Of a DNA stretch of 64,000 nucleotides, positions 31,610 through 43,074 are shown piece by piece. The position numbers and the translations under genes were made by a program. The stretch comes from Aricia agestis. Its lineage: Eukaryota; Arthropoda; Insecta; Lepidoptera; Lycaenidae. Under the pieces are notes generated by a model, which was given only the letters and a program-made list of their open reading frames with translations, was not told where the DNA came from and ran no database searches. The stretch is taken from positions 10,446,001-10,510,000 of the forward strand of contig NC_056428.1 of assembly GCF_905147365.1 (NCBI RefSeq), read 5' to 3'. Position 1 is the first letter of the stretch. Every line of letters starts with the position of its first letter.

Positions 31610-33025
31610 CATAAATTTTGAATTTTAAGGGTAAGTTTTAGGGGTGAGTCCGCAAGTTGAAAATATTACCATGGTATGTAGAATATATAAGTCTACTAGC
31701 ATGAATTTTTTTAGAATTTTCAATCACTGTGGGGTGGAAGAAAATCGACTTGGAATTATAAGGGTGGGTTTTAGGGGTGAGTCCGCAAGTTGAAAATATT
31801 ACCATCGTATGTAAGATCTATAAGTATACTAGCATGAATTTTTTTAGAATTTTCAATCACTGTGGTGTGGGAGAAAATCGACTTTGAATTTTAAGGGTAA
31901 TTTTTAGGGGTGAGTCCGCAAGTTGAAAATATGACCATGGTATGTAGAATCTATATGTTTACTAGCATGAATTTTTTTAGAAAAGAAAAAATTCATGCTA
32001 TACTAGCATGAATTTTTTTAGAATTTTCAATCACTGTGGTATGGTAGAAAATCGACTTTGAATTTTAAGGGTAAGTTTTAGGGGTGAGTCCGCAAGTTGA
32101 AAATATTACCATCGTATGTAGGATCTATAAGTATACTAGCATGAATTTTTTTAGAATTTTCAATCACTGTGGTGTGGGACAAAATCGACTTTGAATTTTA
32201 AGGGTAAGTTTTAGGGGTGAGTCCGCAAGTTGAAAATATTACCATCGTATGTAGGATCTATAAATATACTAGCATGAATTTTTTTAGAATATTCAATCAC
32301 TGTGGGGTGGAAGAAAATCGACTTGGAATTATAAGGGTGGGTTTTAGGGGTGAGTCCGCAAGTTGAAAATATTACCATCGTATGTAAGATCTATAAGTAT
32401 ACTAGCATGAATTTTTTTAGAATTTTCAATCACTGTGGTATGGTAGAAAATCGACTTTGAATTTTAAGGGTAAGTTTTAGGGGTGAGTCCGCAAGTTGAA
32501 AATATTACCATCGTATGTAGGATCTATAAGTATACTAGCATGAATTTTTTTAGAATTTTCAATCACTGTGGTGTGGGACAAAATCGACTTTGAATTTTAA
32601 GGGTAAGTTTTAGGGGTGAGTCCGCAAGTTGAAAATATTACCATCGTATGTAGGATCTATAAATATACTAGCATGAATTTTTTTAGAATTTTCAATCACT
32701 GTGGGGTGGAAGAAAATCGACTTGGAATTATAAGGGTGGGTTTTAGGGGTGAGTCCGCAAGTTGAAAATATTACCATCGTATGTAGGATCTATAAGTATA
32801 CTAGCATGAATTTTTTTAGAATTTTCAATCACTGTGGTGTGGGACAAAATCGACTTTGAATTTTAAGGGTAAGTTTTAGGGGTGAGTCCGCAAGTTGAAA
32901 ATATTACCATCGTATGTAGGATCTATAAATATACTAGCATGAATTTTTTTAGAATTTTCAATCACTGTGGGGTGGAAGAAAATCGACTTGGAATTATAAG
33001 GGTGGGTTTTAGGGGTGACTATTTT
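31610..33025 (-). repeat. right tandem array, same 133 bp unit inverted
   Basis: 'ggtgagtccgcaagttgaaa' recurs through the arm. Two unit variants alternate ('gtgtgggacaaaatcgac' and 'gggtggaagaaaatcgac'), giving a higher-order pattern not seen in the left array. A short local inverted duplication lies near 31975-32015. Confidence 0.9.
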
Positions 33026-33179
33026 TTGAGTTAGAAATAACATTTGTACCCTCTAAAAGTGTACCCTTATCTCACTATGATGCATATTATATTTTGATAC
33101 ACAAGATAAGTTGTTTTTGTTTTGTAGCTAATTCGTTCACTTGAACGTTCGGAACTTCAGGCACATCTGCGGTATACGT

Positions 33180-33371
33180 GTTACTAGTTAATAGGCAAGG
33201 TATAGAGTAGACGGTGAGTATACGATTTTAATATTATGGTTGAGAGTTACAAATAATACCCGTTGTAGATGATTTATACGGTATTTTCAAAGCTATTTAA
33301 ATTTAAATTTATTAAATTATCTTCAAATTCTGTAGTGACTGGGACACGATTTTAGATGTTCGTTGTAGATT
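33180..33371. other. intergenic, nothing recognised
   Basis: AT-rich spacer. Confidence 0.35.
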
Positions 33372-33635
33372 ACCGGTTGCCCTAGCGGCTAGCACATACG
33401 GCATTCTAGTAACAAAGTCGGTCTATTCCAGAGGAATGAAAAGGTGTATTGACCTGTCTGTGACTAACCCTGTGCGGGTTTCCTCATACAGTTTTCGTTT
33501 ACCGGCCGCGGCCGTGTTATGTACGTGAGATCTGAAAATATCTCATTTGGTACTGTTACCCTCCTCTACCCGGGATCGAACCCTGCACCCTCTCGAGTGC
33601 GAACCAAAAGTCCAACACAGACGCACAGAACTATT
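33372..33635 (-). repeat. possible second tRNA-derived SINE family
   Basis: On the minus strand a B-box-like GGGTTCGATCCCGGGTAG is preceded by 'gttcgcactcgagagggtgc'. The far end reads 'ggttgccctagcggctagca'. Only one copy in the window, so the class is uncertain. Confidence 0.4.
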
Positions 33636-33924
33636 GTATATAGAGTTAATGTTCTCTCTCTATTAACTTTCACATATTAATAACGAAGGCTCGGAAACTT
33701 TTCGATTGCTGTTTATGAATAAAGTTTATTAAAGGTTTACCGTTGCCGAAAGTTGCGAACAACTGGCGTTCAGTGAAACGCAGGGAAGCGTCAACTTTCC
33801 ACAACTTACCGTAACTTCTACCTTTGTTCTTTTGTTTCTTGAAAATGTACAATTTCAGTGAAAATTTAATAGTTGTTAAGTTTAATATAGTTTTGATACT
33901 CAAAGATATGACTTTACGTCCGCA

Positions 33925-34433
33925 ACCCTGTCGCGCCAGAATTCGTTTATCGTGCGAGAACCATGGGCGTACCGAGAGGGGGGCAGGCTGCCCCCCCCTG
34001 GATCATGTTGACGTTCCTACTAAGTATATTATCTAGTACTTTTATCTAAAAAAATTAAAAATAAAGAACGAATTTTTGCCATTTGTTTGCAATACAATAT
34101 TTTTACAACTAAAAATTATAAATTTTTTATTCTTTATAAACACCTAGCTTATGAAAAATCTGATTTGCCCCCCTCTGGCCCAGAACCTGGGTGATTTGCC
34201 CCCCCCCTGGCACCAGAACCTGGGTAATTTGCCCCCCCCCCCCCCCCCCCCCTGGCCCAGAATCTGGGTACGCCCATGGCGAGAACCGTACATATTCCAG
34301 AATAAATATCATCCTATGAATGGACTAGTATCTATATACCATATTCCAGCAAATATCGTTTCAGCGGTTTGGGCGTCAAGAGGTAACAGACGGACAAACA
34401 GATACAATTCGCATTTATACTATTAGTATGGAT
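33925..34433 (-). mobile_element. Helitron fragment (39980 family) split by a hAT-like MITE
   Basis: Left piece 'ccagaattcgtttatcgtgc', right piece 'gagaaccgtacatattccag' to 'cgcatttatactattagtat'. The nested element occupies 33962-34278. Confidence 0.6.
33962..34278. mobile_element. 317 bp hAT-like MITE with 8 bp target duplication
   Basis: Ends CATGGGCGTACC and GGTACGCCCATG are inverted and flanked by GCGAGAAC (33954-33961, 34279-34286). Inside are three 'ggcccagaacctgggt'-type units and long C runs (about 34233-34252) that may vary in length or be misassembled. Confidence 0.85.
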
Positions 34434-34464
34434 ATCAAGTAAAACGATAAGTGTGTACAGTGTA

Positions 34465-34647
34465 TCTAATATATAAAAGTCAGGTTTTCCTTCCTGACTC
34501 TATAACTCCAGAACGCACGAACTGATTTCCACGGTTTTGCATTCGTTGGAAAGATCTCAGGCTCCGTGAGGTCTATAGAAAAAAAGAAAAAAAGAGAAAA
34601 GCAGGGAAAATCATTTTATGGCAAATCAACATTTGCCGGGACAGCTA
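34465..34647 (+). mobile_element. 183 bp non-autonomous Helitron
   Basis: 5' TCTAATATATAAAAGTCAGG, 3' ATTTGCCGGGACAGCTAG, inserted between A and T. Confidence 0.8.
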
Positions 34648-34811
34648 GTAATGTATAATATTAGTATATTAATCTTACTTAATTTACTACATGCTGTCCG
34701 CGCAAAAGAAAATTTCCGGCGGATATTGCAATATAACTTAGTATAATAGGAAGCAAAGACGCTGTCTACTTCTTCGCACGCACACGCAGAGACCACCTGC
34801 TTTACTATAGA

Positions 34812-35066
34812 GAAGAATTATAAAAGAAGGCTCCTTAAATTTTGATATTCTTTGGAGTTTCGTTATCAACAGGTTTTCAAATATTCTCTAAGAGAATATC
34901 GCATAAACAAGAATTATAAAAGAGAATATACATAAAAAAGAATTATAAAAGAAGGCTCCTTAAATTTTTAAATTATATATATCTTAGAGAATATTTGAAA
35001 ACCTGTTGATAACGAAACACCAAAGAATAACAAAATTTAAGGAGCCTTCTTTTATAATTCTTTTTT
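34812..35066. mobile_element. inverted-repeat element with repeated 'agaattataaaagaagg' units
   Basis: 'aaggctccttaaattttgat' to 'aacaggttttcaaatattct' (34826-34890) is repeated as reverse complement at 34983-35050. Extra copies of the terminal unit lie in the loop. Confidence 0.7.
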
Positions 35067-35105
35067 AACCCCCGACAAAAAAGAGGGTTGTTATAAGTTT
35101 GTCTG

Positions 35106-35137
<32 letters not shown>

Positions 35138-35215
35138 GTGTGTATCTGTCCGTGGCATCGTAGCATCCAAACGGGTGGACCGATTTTGATCTAGTTTTTT
35201 TTTTATATAATTGGA
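35067..35215 (+). repeat. TCTG-microsatellite repeat fragment
   Basis: 'cccgacaaaaaagagggttg', (TCTG)n, 'cgtggcatcgtagcatccaa', 'gtggaccgattttgat'. The same repeat in reverse is at 39735-39855. Confidence 0.6.
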
Positions 35216-35283
35216 TATGCGAAATAATTGTTTAAACAAATATTCCAAATACTTTATAAGAATTTGTAGATTGTATAGTGTTA

Positions 35284-35486
35284 CTAGTTGATGCCCGCAA
35301 CTCCGTTGCGCCAAAATTCGTTTATCTCGCGGGAACCGTACAATTTTTTGGGACAAAAAGTATCCTATGTCCTTTCCCGGGACTCAAAGTATTCTCCAAA
35401 TTTCAGCGAAATCGGTTCAGCGGTTAGGGCGTGAAGAGGTAACAGACAGACAGACACACTTTCGCATTCATAATATTAGTATGGAT
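35284..35486 (-). mobile_element. Helitron of the 39980 family, minus orientation
   Basis: CTAGTTGATGCCCGCAACTC at the 3' end through 'tcgcattcataatattagta' and 'tggat' at the 5' end; about 200 bp, nearly complete. Confidence 0.75.
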
Positions 35487-37343
35487 TAAATTCTTACACT
35501 TTCAGCATAAAAAAATCTGGAATGCTTTCACAAGAAAATACGTATGTAATCGGCGCTTTAAAAAGCCTTTCTGAGATAAACTGGCTCAAACCACGTGATA
35601 ATGTAAGGAGATTAACTAGGGAAGTAGGTCGCATTTTAAATCCTGTTTTTATTGCTCTAACAGTCTAATGAGATTTCGCCCGGTTCAATTAATCGCTTAT
35701 GTATTTTTAATTAACTTAGATTTAAAGCTTAAAAGATTCCTCAATTATTGTACTATTGAACAACAACAAAGTGGTGATTTCCTCCCGAAAAACATCTTAT
35801 GATGTGTTCAGACGTGCACGTATTCTGCGCTCGTGAATTCTCCTCACGTGTTTTCTCAAACTCTACAGCAGAAAACGCGCAGCAAGCGCTGAAAACGCGC
35901 GTAAACGCGCATGTCTGACGCGTTGTTGTTCTTGACGGATCTATATCAGTTATTTCAGCGAAAGAGCAGCTTACTCATAGACTAAGCATATTCAGTTAAG
36001 TAACTTAGTCGATCTTTGAATTCAAGCTTGATCTAAACAGAATACATACTAAGATCATGAATGCAAGAATGTGTATGTAGCCTATTCGCGTTTAATCCTC
36101 TATTCTGATGAAAGGTATCCAGGAATAATAAAAGGATACTTTCCCGGGAAAAAAGAATAGGATAATTATATATAAAAATAACGCACGACAAACGAATTTT
36201 GGTGCAGTGAAGTGCACTGTGTGTGCCAATCCGGGTTCCAGTAGGAAGACAGTCTACTGTACAGTGCTCCCAAAGTGATAATGCGCGTAGACATTTTCGT
36301 AATTTTTCGGCAACGATCGTATTACCCGAGCGTCGGCAGACGTCGCTGCAAGCGCTGTTTTAAACTTAACTTTAAGGAAACACTTTGCAGCGCTGCACGT
36401 AGAGGCGCTTGACGTTGCTTGGACGTTACCATGGTAACGGTGTGATGGCTTCCCGATGAGTTATAGCACTTATTGACAGACCGGCGAAAGCGGACAGCCA
36501 CCGGCTATATGAATCTACTTCTAAATTGCCTTTGAACAAGGTGCAAAATACAAATACATTGTTTGGGGCTCTTACGTTTCATAGATTCGGGTGTTTCCGT
36601 GATTACGACAACTAGCGAAGATTTGCATGCGCATTATTAATTTGGGAGTACTGTATTTGTTTATATTGTGATAATTACAAGCAGTTACTTAATGTGTACT
36701 TAATTTGAACTTGTGTTGTTTACAAGAATCTCGCCATTCGACAAATATTTGGTGATCCTTAAATATATAATCGTTGTTATTGTCAAATATTATAATAGAA
36801 TTAACTAAGTACTTACTGCTGTAATATTCCACTAATAAAATTGCTATCGCTCTCACTGTCATAGATAACTTTGTAGCCCGTGATATAACATATTACAGAA
36901 AAACAAATTAAGAATAACATGCTATAACCTATCAAGCAAATTATTGTTATCCTTGAGCAAATGAAAAGTAAGGAGTTGAAATTCAAAACGCGGACGAGAC
37001 TTTTTCTGTTTCATGGCAAATACAGAATACTACAAAAATATTTAATAGTTATAGGTAGCTAGATTTTTTGGTTCATGGTACGTGCAACTTTTGTTACTAA
37101 TAAAAATATATATTTACGCTGCGTTTTTCAAGTCCGCTATCTTTCACTGACATGCGGATATATGATTAAAAATGCTAGATAAACACAAACACGTCATAAT
37201 ATAAGTAGGTAATAATATCTAGTCATAGTCAATCGCTGTGGAAAAAATTTAATACTTTAGTGGGTTTTTAACTAGATTTATTGAAATAAAATATACATGT
37301 TTATTACCTAATCACTTTAAAGGCAGGCAGGCTTAAAACATTA
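35487..37343. other. intergenic with weak repeat traces
   Basis: A GC-rich MITE-like trace at 35806-35935 ('ttcagacgtgcacgtattct', repeated 'aaacgcgc') resembles the ends of the element at 43243. Helitron traces ('aaggatactttcccgggaaa') lie near 36130. No gene. Confidence 0.4.
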
Positions 37344-37710
37344 AGGGTGGGGTGCACCAGAGGCGTGGTTAAAGTTAAATCATGGTTATAATCAAGGCTA
37401 ACTTTGACTTTAACCTTAACTTTGACCACAGAATTTGACAGCTAATGACAGCTGGTCCGACAAGGCTTGAAATGAACGTGGGCGGGGGCGCTGCTGGTAA
37501 AGGAGAACTGTCAAAAATGGCGTTTTTGTATGATGACAGCGTAGTTCCTTTTTTCGCCACGTTCATTCAGAGCCTTGTCGAGCTCAAGGTTATGATTAAA
37601 TATGGCGTCCGTTTTTGACTTTAACCAAATATTTGACTTTTGCACTGTAGTTATAGTTAAAGTTATAGTTAAAGTTACAGTTATAGCTAAAGCAAGTTGG
37701 TGTCACCCAC
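37344..37710. mobile_element. composite MITE (family 7) with nested family 6 element
   Basis: Ends 'gggtggggtgcaccagaggc' and 'aagttggtgtcacccact'. The inner family 6 copy is at 37458-37581. Same arrangement as 27548-28015 but opposite in orientation. Confidence 0.7.
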
Positions 37711-38207
37711 TTTAACTGCTTTGTAGATACTCATTACTCACTCAAAATTCGATGATGCAGCACCATAAAATCTAGACCGTATAAATCGGCTATAAATATA
37801 GAGACCATTCACAGTTATTTTAACAGTAAAATGACTTTTATTCCAACGGTATAAGGGCTAAAGACTTTAAATTATAATAGGCTGCACATGAATTTATTTT
37901 ATTATGTTCGCTTGATAGTAATTTTAATAACAAAGAAAAAGTATTTCCTTATAATGGGAACATCATGGGACCACCTGTGAAGCATCCTCTTTCTAACAGA
38001 AAAGAATCATCAAAATCGGTTATACTGTCTACGATTATAATTATATTATATACTTACATATTAAGTATACTATTGTCTGTCTGTACAGCGCTTGACAACA
38101 CCTTATCGATGGTATATTTGCTCACGGGCCGTATGTATACTGAGCAAACACGACTAAGGTCACATAAACAGTTGTGCGTTTATTTAGGCATAGCGAGTAA
38201 TTAAAAT

Positions 38208-38345
38208 CATGAATGTTGTATTAGAGGCCCCCGAAATCCAAATACAAGGAGGCTTGCTAAGAAAACTTTTGAAGTTCGAACATGGGGCGTCAAACAAAAA
38301 AACTTGAGAGGTGTCAAGGGACACCCGGATGGAACGAAAATATAA
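38208..38345. repeat. dispersed repeat fragment ('acttgagaggtgtcaaggga')
   Basis: Also found at 49345-49395 and reversed at 19880-19930. Confidence 0.5.
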
Positions 38346-38349
38346 AATA

Positions 38350-38552
38350 CTAGATGACAAAATTCGTTTATCGCGCGGGAACCGTACATTTTTGTGGGAT
38401 AAAAAGTATCCAATGTCCTTTCCCGGGACTTCAAGTATCTCCATGCCAAATTTTAGCATAATCGGTTTAGCGGTTTGAACATGAAGAGGTAACAGTCAGA
38501 CAGACAGACAGACGGACAGACACACTTTCGCATTTATAATATTAGTATGGAT
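38350..38552 (-). mobile_element. Helitron of the 39980 family, minus orientation, nested
   Basis: CTAGATGACAAAATTCGTTT at its 3' end, (GACA)n, and 'cgcatttataatattagtat' at its 5' end. Confidence 0.75.
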
Positions 38553-38766
38553 AGGAGTCTATTTCTCAATACTAGAGATCGCCCAATGGTCGAAATTTGA
38601 CCTCAAATAAAAAATCCCTACATAATATTATAAAACAAAGTCGCTTTTTTCCCTCATGTCCCTTTAATCTTCAAAAGTACGCGATGGATTTTGATGGGGT
38701 TTTCTTTAATAGATAGAGTGATTAAAGAGGAAAGTTTAGAAGTATAATAACATTCATTATTATACT

Positions 38767-38845
38767 TCGAATTATAGAAATCCTAAAATTAACAGTATTT
38801 CTCTACTATTATAGAGAAACGCTGTTAATTTAGGATTTATAATTC
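38767..38845. repeat. 79 bp hairpin
   Basis: 'gaattatagaaatcctaaaa' pairs with 'tttaggatttataattc'; the stem continues through 'ttaacag' and 'tttctcta'. Confidence 0.7.
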
Positions 38846-39433
38846 ACATAAGAATCCTAAAATTAAAATTAAAAATAATACGTAAATAATTACATTTTTC
38901 CGCTTTCATTGCAAACGCAGGCTGAACCCTAAGAGATTTATCAATGTACTAAGTATTGTACACTATGAAAAGGTAAACAGAAAACTCCGCGATGGTATTA
39001 TATGTCTATCTCTTATGGATATCCCACAATAACATTTTTTGTCATTTCTTTTAACTTCAAGTAATGGCTAATTTTCGAAGCGATTTTAACCAATACGTGG
39101 CAATAATCCCTATTCAATTAAATACTTTAAATACATTATTGATTTAATAAAAATTTATGGCGCTTTACAGTATATGATTTAAATGAATATTTTTGAAGAT
39201 GTCACATTTAAAGTCTTTAGCCCTTATATCGTTGAAATAAAAGTCATTTTACTGTTAAAATAACTGTGAATGGTATATTTATAGCCGATTTATACGGTCT
39301 AGATTTTAAAATTGCTGGACGTAGAATTTGCGGCGGTAGCGACCAATGCGGGCCACGGGTAGCAATGAATAATATTATAATTATTAAAAAATACTGAATC
39401 GATTTTAATCATATTGTCTTCAGTGAGTGACAT

Positions 39434-39485
39434 GGGATATAATATAAGTATTTTATACCCGTGCGAAGCCGGGGCGGGTCGCTAG
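39434..39485 (+). mobile_element. Helitron 3' end
   Basis: 'gtgcgaagccggggcgggtcg' region ending CTAG before T; inverse of the terminus at 5239. Confidence 0.55.
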
Positions 39486-39734
39486 TTAAATTATAAGTTT
39501 CAAACTTTCTACGCTTTTCTATTGATATTCTATTGTCAAAATATTGACTTTATCCTGCGACAGTCTCAGTTGTGTATGTTATTCATAAATATCACGAACC
39601 ATAATTAAAAATATAAAACTCATCAAACGACTGCAAGTTGCTAACGGCCTTTCACGAACCAGATAAATCGCGATTTTCCAGCACTGAGCAGGCTGATGAT
39701 GATGAACTACAGCTGAGAACACTCTCAATAATGT

Positions 39735-39855
39735 CAGCTTTCAAACAAAAAAAAAAAGTAGATTAAAATCGGTCCACCCATTCGGATGCTACGATGCCAC
39801 GGACAGACAGACAGACACGTCAAACTTATAACGCCCTTTTTTTGTGGGAGTTAAA
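39735..39855 (-). repeat. TCTG-type repeat fragment, reverse
   Basis: 'aaaatcggtccacccattcg', 'gatgctacgatgccacggac', (AGAC)n; mirrors 35067-35215. Confidence 0.6.
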
Positions 39856-39979
39856 AATGGGTTTTTTTGTCAGAAATTAGGCTAGATTTTAATATTTAAG
39901 CGTCCGGCTTCCGCCCGAACGCTTTGGCGGCTACACCGTGAGATTACTTGAGCAATCCATACTTCCATATTACTAATTA

Positions 39980-40025
39980 TCCATACTAACATTATAAATG
40001 CGAAAGTGTGTCTGTCTGTCTGTCC

Positions 40026-40095
<70 letters not shown>

Positions 40096-40257
40096 TGCCT
40101 CTTCATGCCCAAACCGCTGAACCGATTTAGCTGAAATTTGGCATGTAGATACTTTGAGTCCCGGGAAGGGACATAGGACACTTTTTATCCCGGAAAAATG
40201 TACGGTTCCCGCGCGATAAACGAGTTTTGGCGCAACGGAGTTGCGGGCGTCATCTAG
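39980..40257 (+). mobile_element. complete 278 bp Helitron with expanded TCTG tract
   Basis: 5' TCCATACTAACATTATAAAT. 3' hairpin GCAACGGAGTTGC, then CTAG, between host A (39979) and T (40258). This copy defines both ends of the family found at 17597, 18100, 33925, 35284, 38350 and 42018. The (TCTG)n run at about 40010-40095 is the longest microsatellite in the window. Confidence 0.88.
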
Positions 40258-41046
40258 TTGTATAACTATGTATAATGTTAATGACATCGCGACCGTTATT
40301 TGAAAAAATCATAACATACTATTGCTTGCCAAGCCGCTCGTTTACGGGACGCATAATAAGAACGCGTATTTCCAACCCCTGAAAGTTTACAATGACGCAT
40401 GGATACAAACGTTGGATCGAGTTGACTAATATAAGTTCATGGTTTCGTATTATACGCTATCTAGCCGCCTCCGAGGGTCAGATATATGGGGGTCCTACGT
40501 CAGGCTGACAGACGATGACTCATGCTCCACTAAATTCATAATGGCCGCTGCAAATCAACGATATTTATGATTTACTACGCCTGTATGTAGATGAGCGTAA
40601 AAATTATAGGCTGGTTGTGCAGAGCAGTGTAGGAGAAATGTTTTAGATAGGGTAATGAAACACGATATATACACCGTAGATAAATATTGACGATATTAAT
40701 ATCTATTGTCTTTTCGCCGTCTAAACTTTTAATGCCTCATATTTTCGAAAGCGGCACTCAAAAAAAAGAGTTGGATATTATTAACTTCAGAAAAATTTGG
40801 ACTGTTATCGCTGAGCTTTCGAAACTAATGGATTAAGTAAATAAAAATCTAAATAGTATTTTTAACCAACTATTGCGCTAATCTGGGTGATATTTTGTCA
40901 TTTTCCTCATAATATCTATGAGATAATAGACAAATAATATTTAAACACAGGGTTAACTTTCACTCGCATAGGTTAAAATTGGCCTTAAAGTAGTTTAAAT
41001 TTTGGAATTTGCTGAGGAGTCCGGTTGGCAACGGCGCAACGGACGA
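40258..41046. other. intergenic, nothing recognised
   Basis: No supported feature. Confidence 0.35.
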
Positions 41047-41412
41047 CATGAAGCCACCGCAGACGACTGTCGCAGCGGCACTACTGGTTTGTATGTATTT
41101 CTATTGCCGGCACTTCACATAGGCAAGCGCGTTTTCAAGCGCGCTTGCCCAGCCACTGGCCCGATGTGTAGAACGGGCGTTGGCGCATTGGCGGTAGGTA
41201 TTTGAACGTTGGCCGGCGCGCTTGCGAGCTTGCCTCGCGGTGTCGGTAGCATCAAAAGACACTTGTCGCAATCGCGTGGATTACTCACAAGCGCGTTGGC
41301 AAGCGCACCGCCAGCGCGTTAGCGAATGGGCGGAAACACCCTGCTAACGACACTTATTCATAGAAATACATAGAAACCAGTAGTATCGCGATGACACGTC
41401 GTCTGCTGCAAC
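41047..41412. mobile_element. GC-rich palindromic element of about 366 bp
   Basis: 'gcagacgactgtcgcagcgg' and 'tactggtttgtatgtatttc' at the left pair with 'gaaatacatagaaaccagta' and the 'cacgtcgtctgctgc' end. The inside is rich in 'caagcgcg/cgcgcttg' motifs, unusually CpG-rich for this AT-rich window. Confidence 0.7.
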
Positions 41413-41913
41413 TTTATGTATTCCACATTATTGTACAGGCTTCCATATTATTGTACCTTTATTTTAAAACATATGGTTGATATTAATAATCGATCTCAGA
41501 ACTATGAAAATCGGACCCCGAAGCTTAAAAACTCTTTTTTCATGAAACTTTCTAAATTTAAAGCGCTAACATACTAAAAAGAACGTAATTAGCACAGAAT
41601 ACGATATTTGATAAATAGTGTTATTGTATAGAGGCTTCCTAAAGTTAGCTTACAGCAATTGCGTAGGTTGAGCTTAACCGGCGTAAGCTGCTTTATCCAC
41701 CAAAAGCTACGATATTGGTTCCCTCTGCCATTTATAATTAACATCTAAACCAGATTATTTACTTAGGGCTGTTATATTACTTTTCCGAAGTAAAAACTAA
41801 GGTTTTTCAAATTTTGATGTGGTACAGAATGAAGAAGCACGCAGATAGACAAACAAAGACAATAATTTCGTTTTACTAATTACTTATTAGTTAATTATTA
41901 CACTACTTAGGGT
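41413..41913. other. intergenic, nothing recognised
   Basis: No supported feature. Confidence 0.35.
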
Positions 41914-42006
41914 CAATTCAGACAATCAGACCGCAACGTGACGCGTAGATGTATTTCTAAATTTGTATGGATTTGACAGATTTGCAAGACGTCTCACAAT
42001 CAACAA
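41914..42006. mobile_element. half of a family 8 MITE
   Basis: 'cagaccgcaacgtgacgcgt' and 'gatttgacagatttgcaaga' match the elements at 43075-43240 and 43421-43580. Confidence 0.5.
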
Positions 42007-42017
42007 CCTTACTGATA

Positions 42018-42205
42018 TCCATACAATTAATATTGTTAATGCGAAAATGTGTCTGTCCGTCTGTCTATTTCATCTTCATGCTTACACCATGACTGCAAAG
42101 CGATCCAGGAAAAGGACATAGGATACTTTTTATCCCCGAAAAATGTAGGTTCAAGCGCGAAAAACTAATTTTTGCGCCGTGGAGTTACGGGCATTGTCTA
42201 TATCT
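42018..42205 (+). mobile_element. Helitron fragment of the 39980 family
   Basis: 'aatgcgaaaatgtgtctgtc' to 'gcgccgtggagttacgggca'; the termini are decayed. Confidence 0.6.
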
Positions 42206-42311
42206 TGAATTATTGACTAGAAGAAATAAAGTTTATCTTTTAACGATATAATTGTTATTTTGATTTTATTTGCCTCTTCTTCTATGTACGAATATAAGAA
42301 TTTAGATAAGC

Positions 42312-42605
42312 ACTAGCTGTCCCGGCAAACATTTCTTTGCCATCCCCGTATTATTTTATTGAAGTGACTAAATAAGTATGTCGCCATGGCAACGTCCATC
42401 GCTATCCCGTCGCACAAACAATGGTCGCCGTCAGTCCCGAGTTGCAATAATTTACTCTTATTTATTCAACAAATGCGCTTATCAATATAAGTAGCCGACT
42501 CTCAGACCCACTGAATATGCATAATATAAAATTTGGTTAAAATCAGTAAAGACGTTTCGGAGGAGTACGCAGTCTAACATTGTGACACGAGAATTTAATA
42601 TATAA
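42312..42605 (-). mobile_element. Helitron-like repeat, copy of 7093-7600
   Basis: Starts ACTAGCTGTCCCGGCAAAC and shares 'catggcaacgtccatcgcta' through 'acattgtgacacgagaattt' with the earlier copy. Confidence 0.6.
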
Positions 42606-43069
42606 AATAAGGGCTATAAAGGCTCCCGCACACGGGCCACCGGCCACAACCACAAAACGCCGCTTTTTTTTAACCATAAATTAATAATTAAATTGATAAA
42701 GGTACGTATGAACGAAATTACACGAGTAATTAATAATTAAGATAATATACCTAGCGTACAACTTTCGCAGATTGCATAATTGTTTTCAATGAAATTGTTG
42801 CTTTAACATTGACCTAATAACATATGTGCTTTTGTTAAATATTTACTTTGGCCGAAACCGAAAAACAGCTCCGGATATATCTAATATTCAATAATACATA
42901 AATATTATGCTATAATGTTTTATGTTTATTTGATTGTAATCAACCAATCAACAGCGTATGTATTTTTTATAATTTGTATAACATAAATATAATTATTATC
43001 AGCTGCAGTAGTCAAACTGCGTTCGCGAGAAATCCGTAAACTACTTGTGTAGTAACGCCTCCATTAACG
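42606..43069. other. intergenic, nothing recognised
   Basis: AT-rich; no feature. Confidence 0.35.
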
Positions 43070-43074
43070 GCGCG

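Larger units (their letters stand above)
29753..33166. mobile_element. 3.4 kb foldback transposon with tandem-repeat arms
   Basis: Inverted termini beginning ATGTGCCTGAAGTTCCGAAC (left) and mirrored at 33166 are flanked by an 8 bp direct repeat CTGCGGTA (29745-29752 and 33167-33174). Each arm has about 150 bp of unique terminal sequence and then a tandem array of a 133 bp unit. The arrays face each other around a loop of about 410 bp. An 8 bp duplication occurs in hAT, P, Merlin and MULE-type elements; the architecture resembles Drosophila Foldback. No transposase ORF is present, so the class is open. Confidence 0.88.
37766..39307. mobile_element. 1.5 kb element with TIRs of about 105 bp
   Basis: 'aaaatctagaccgtataaat' through 'cggtataagggctaaagact' (37766-37873) is repeated as reverse complement at 39203-39307 with about six differences. 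The inside holds later Helitron insertions and no transposase. Confidence 0.8.

Noticed and set aside
29906..33025. CRISPR-like array
   Set aside because: Units are 133 bp, contiguous, without unique spacers, in opposed arms of a transposon in a eukaryotic genome.
39882..40287. TDRQTDRQ-rich minus-strand ORFs
   Set aside because: Translation of a TCTG microsatellite within a Helitron.
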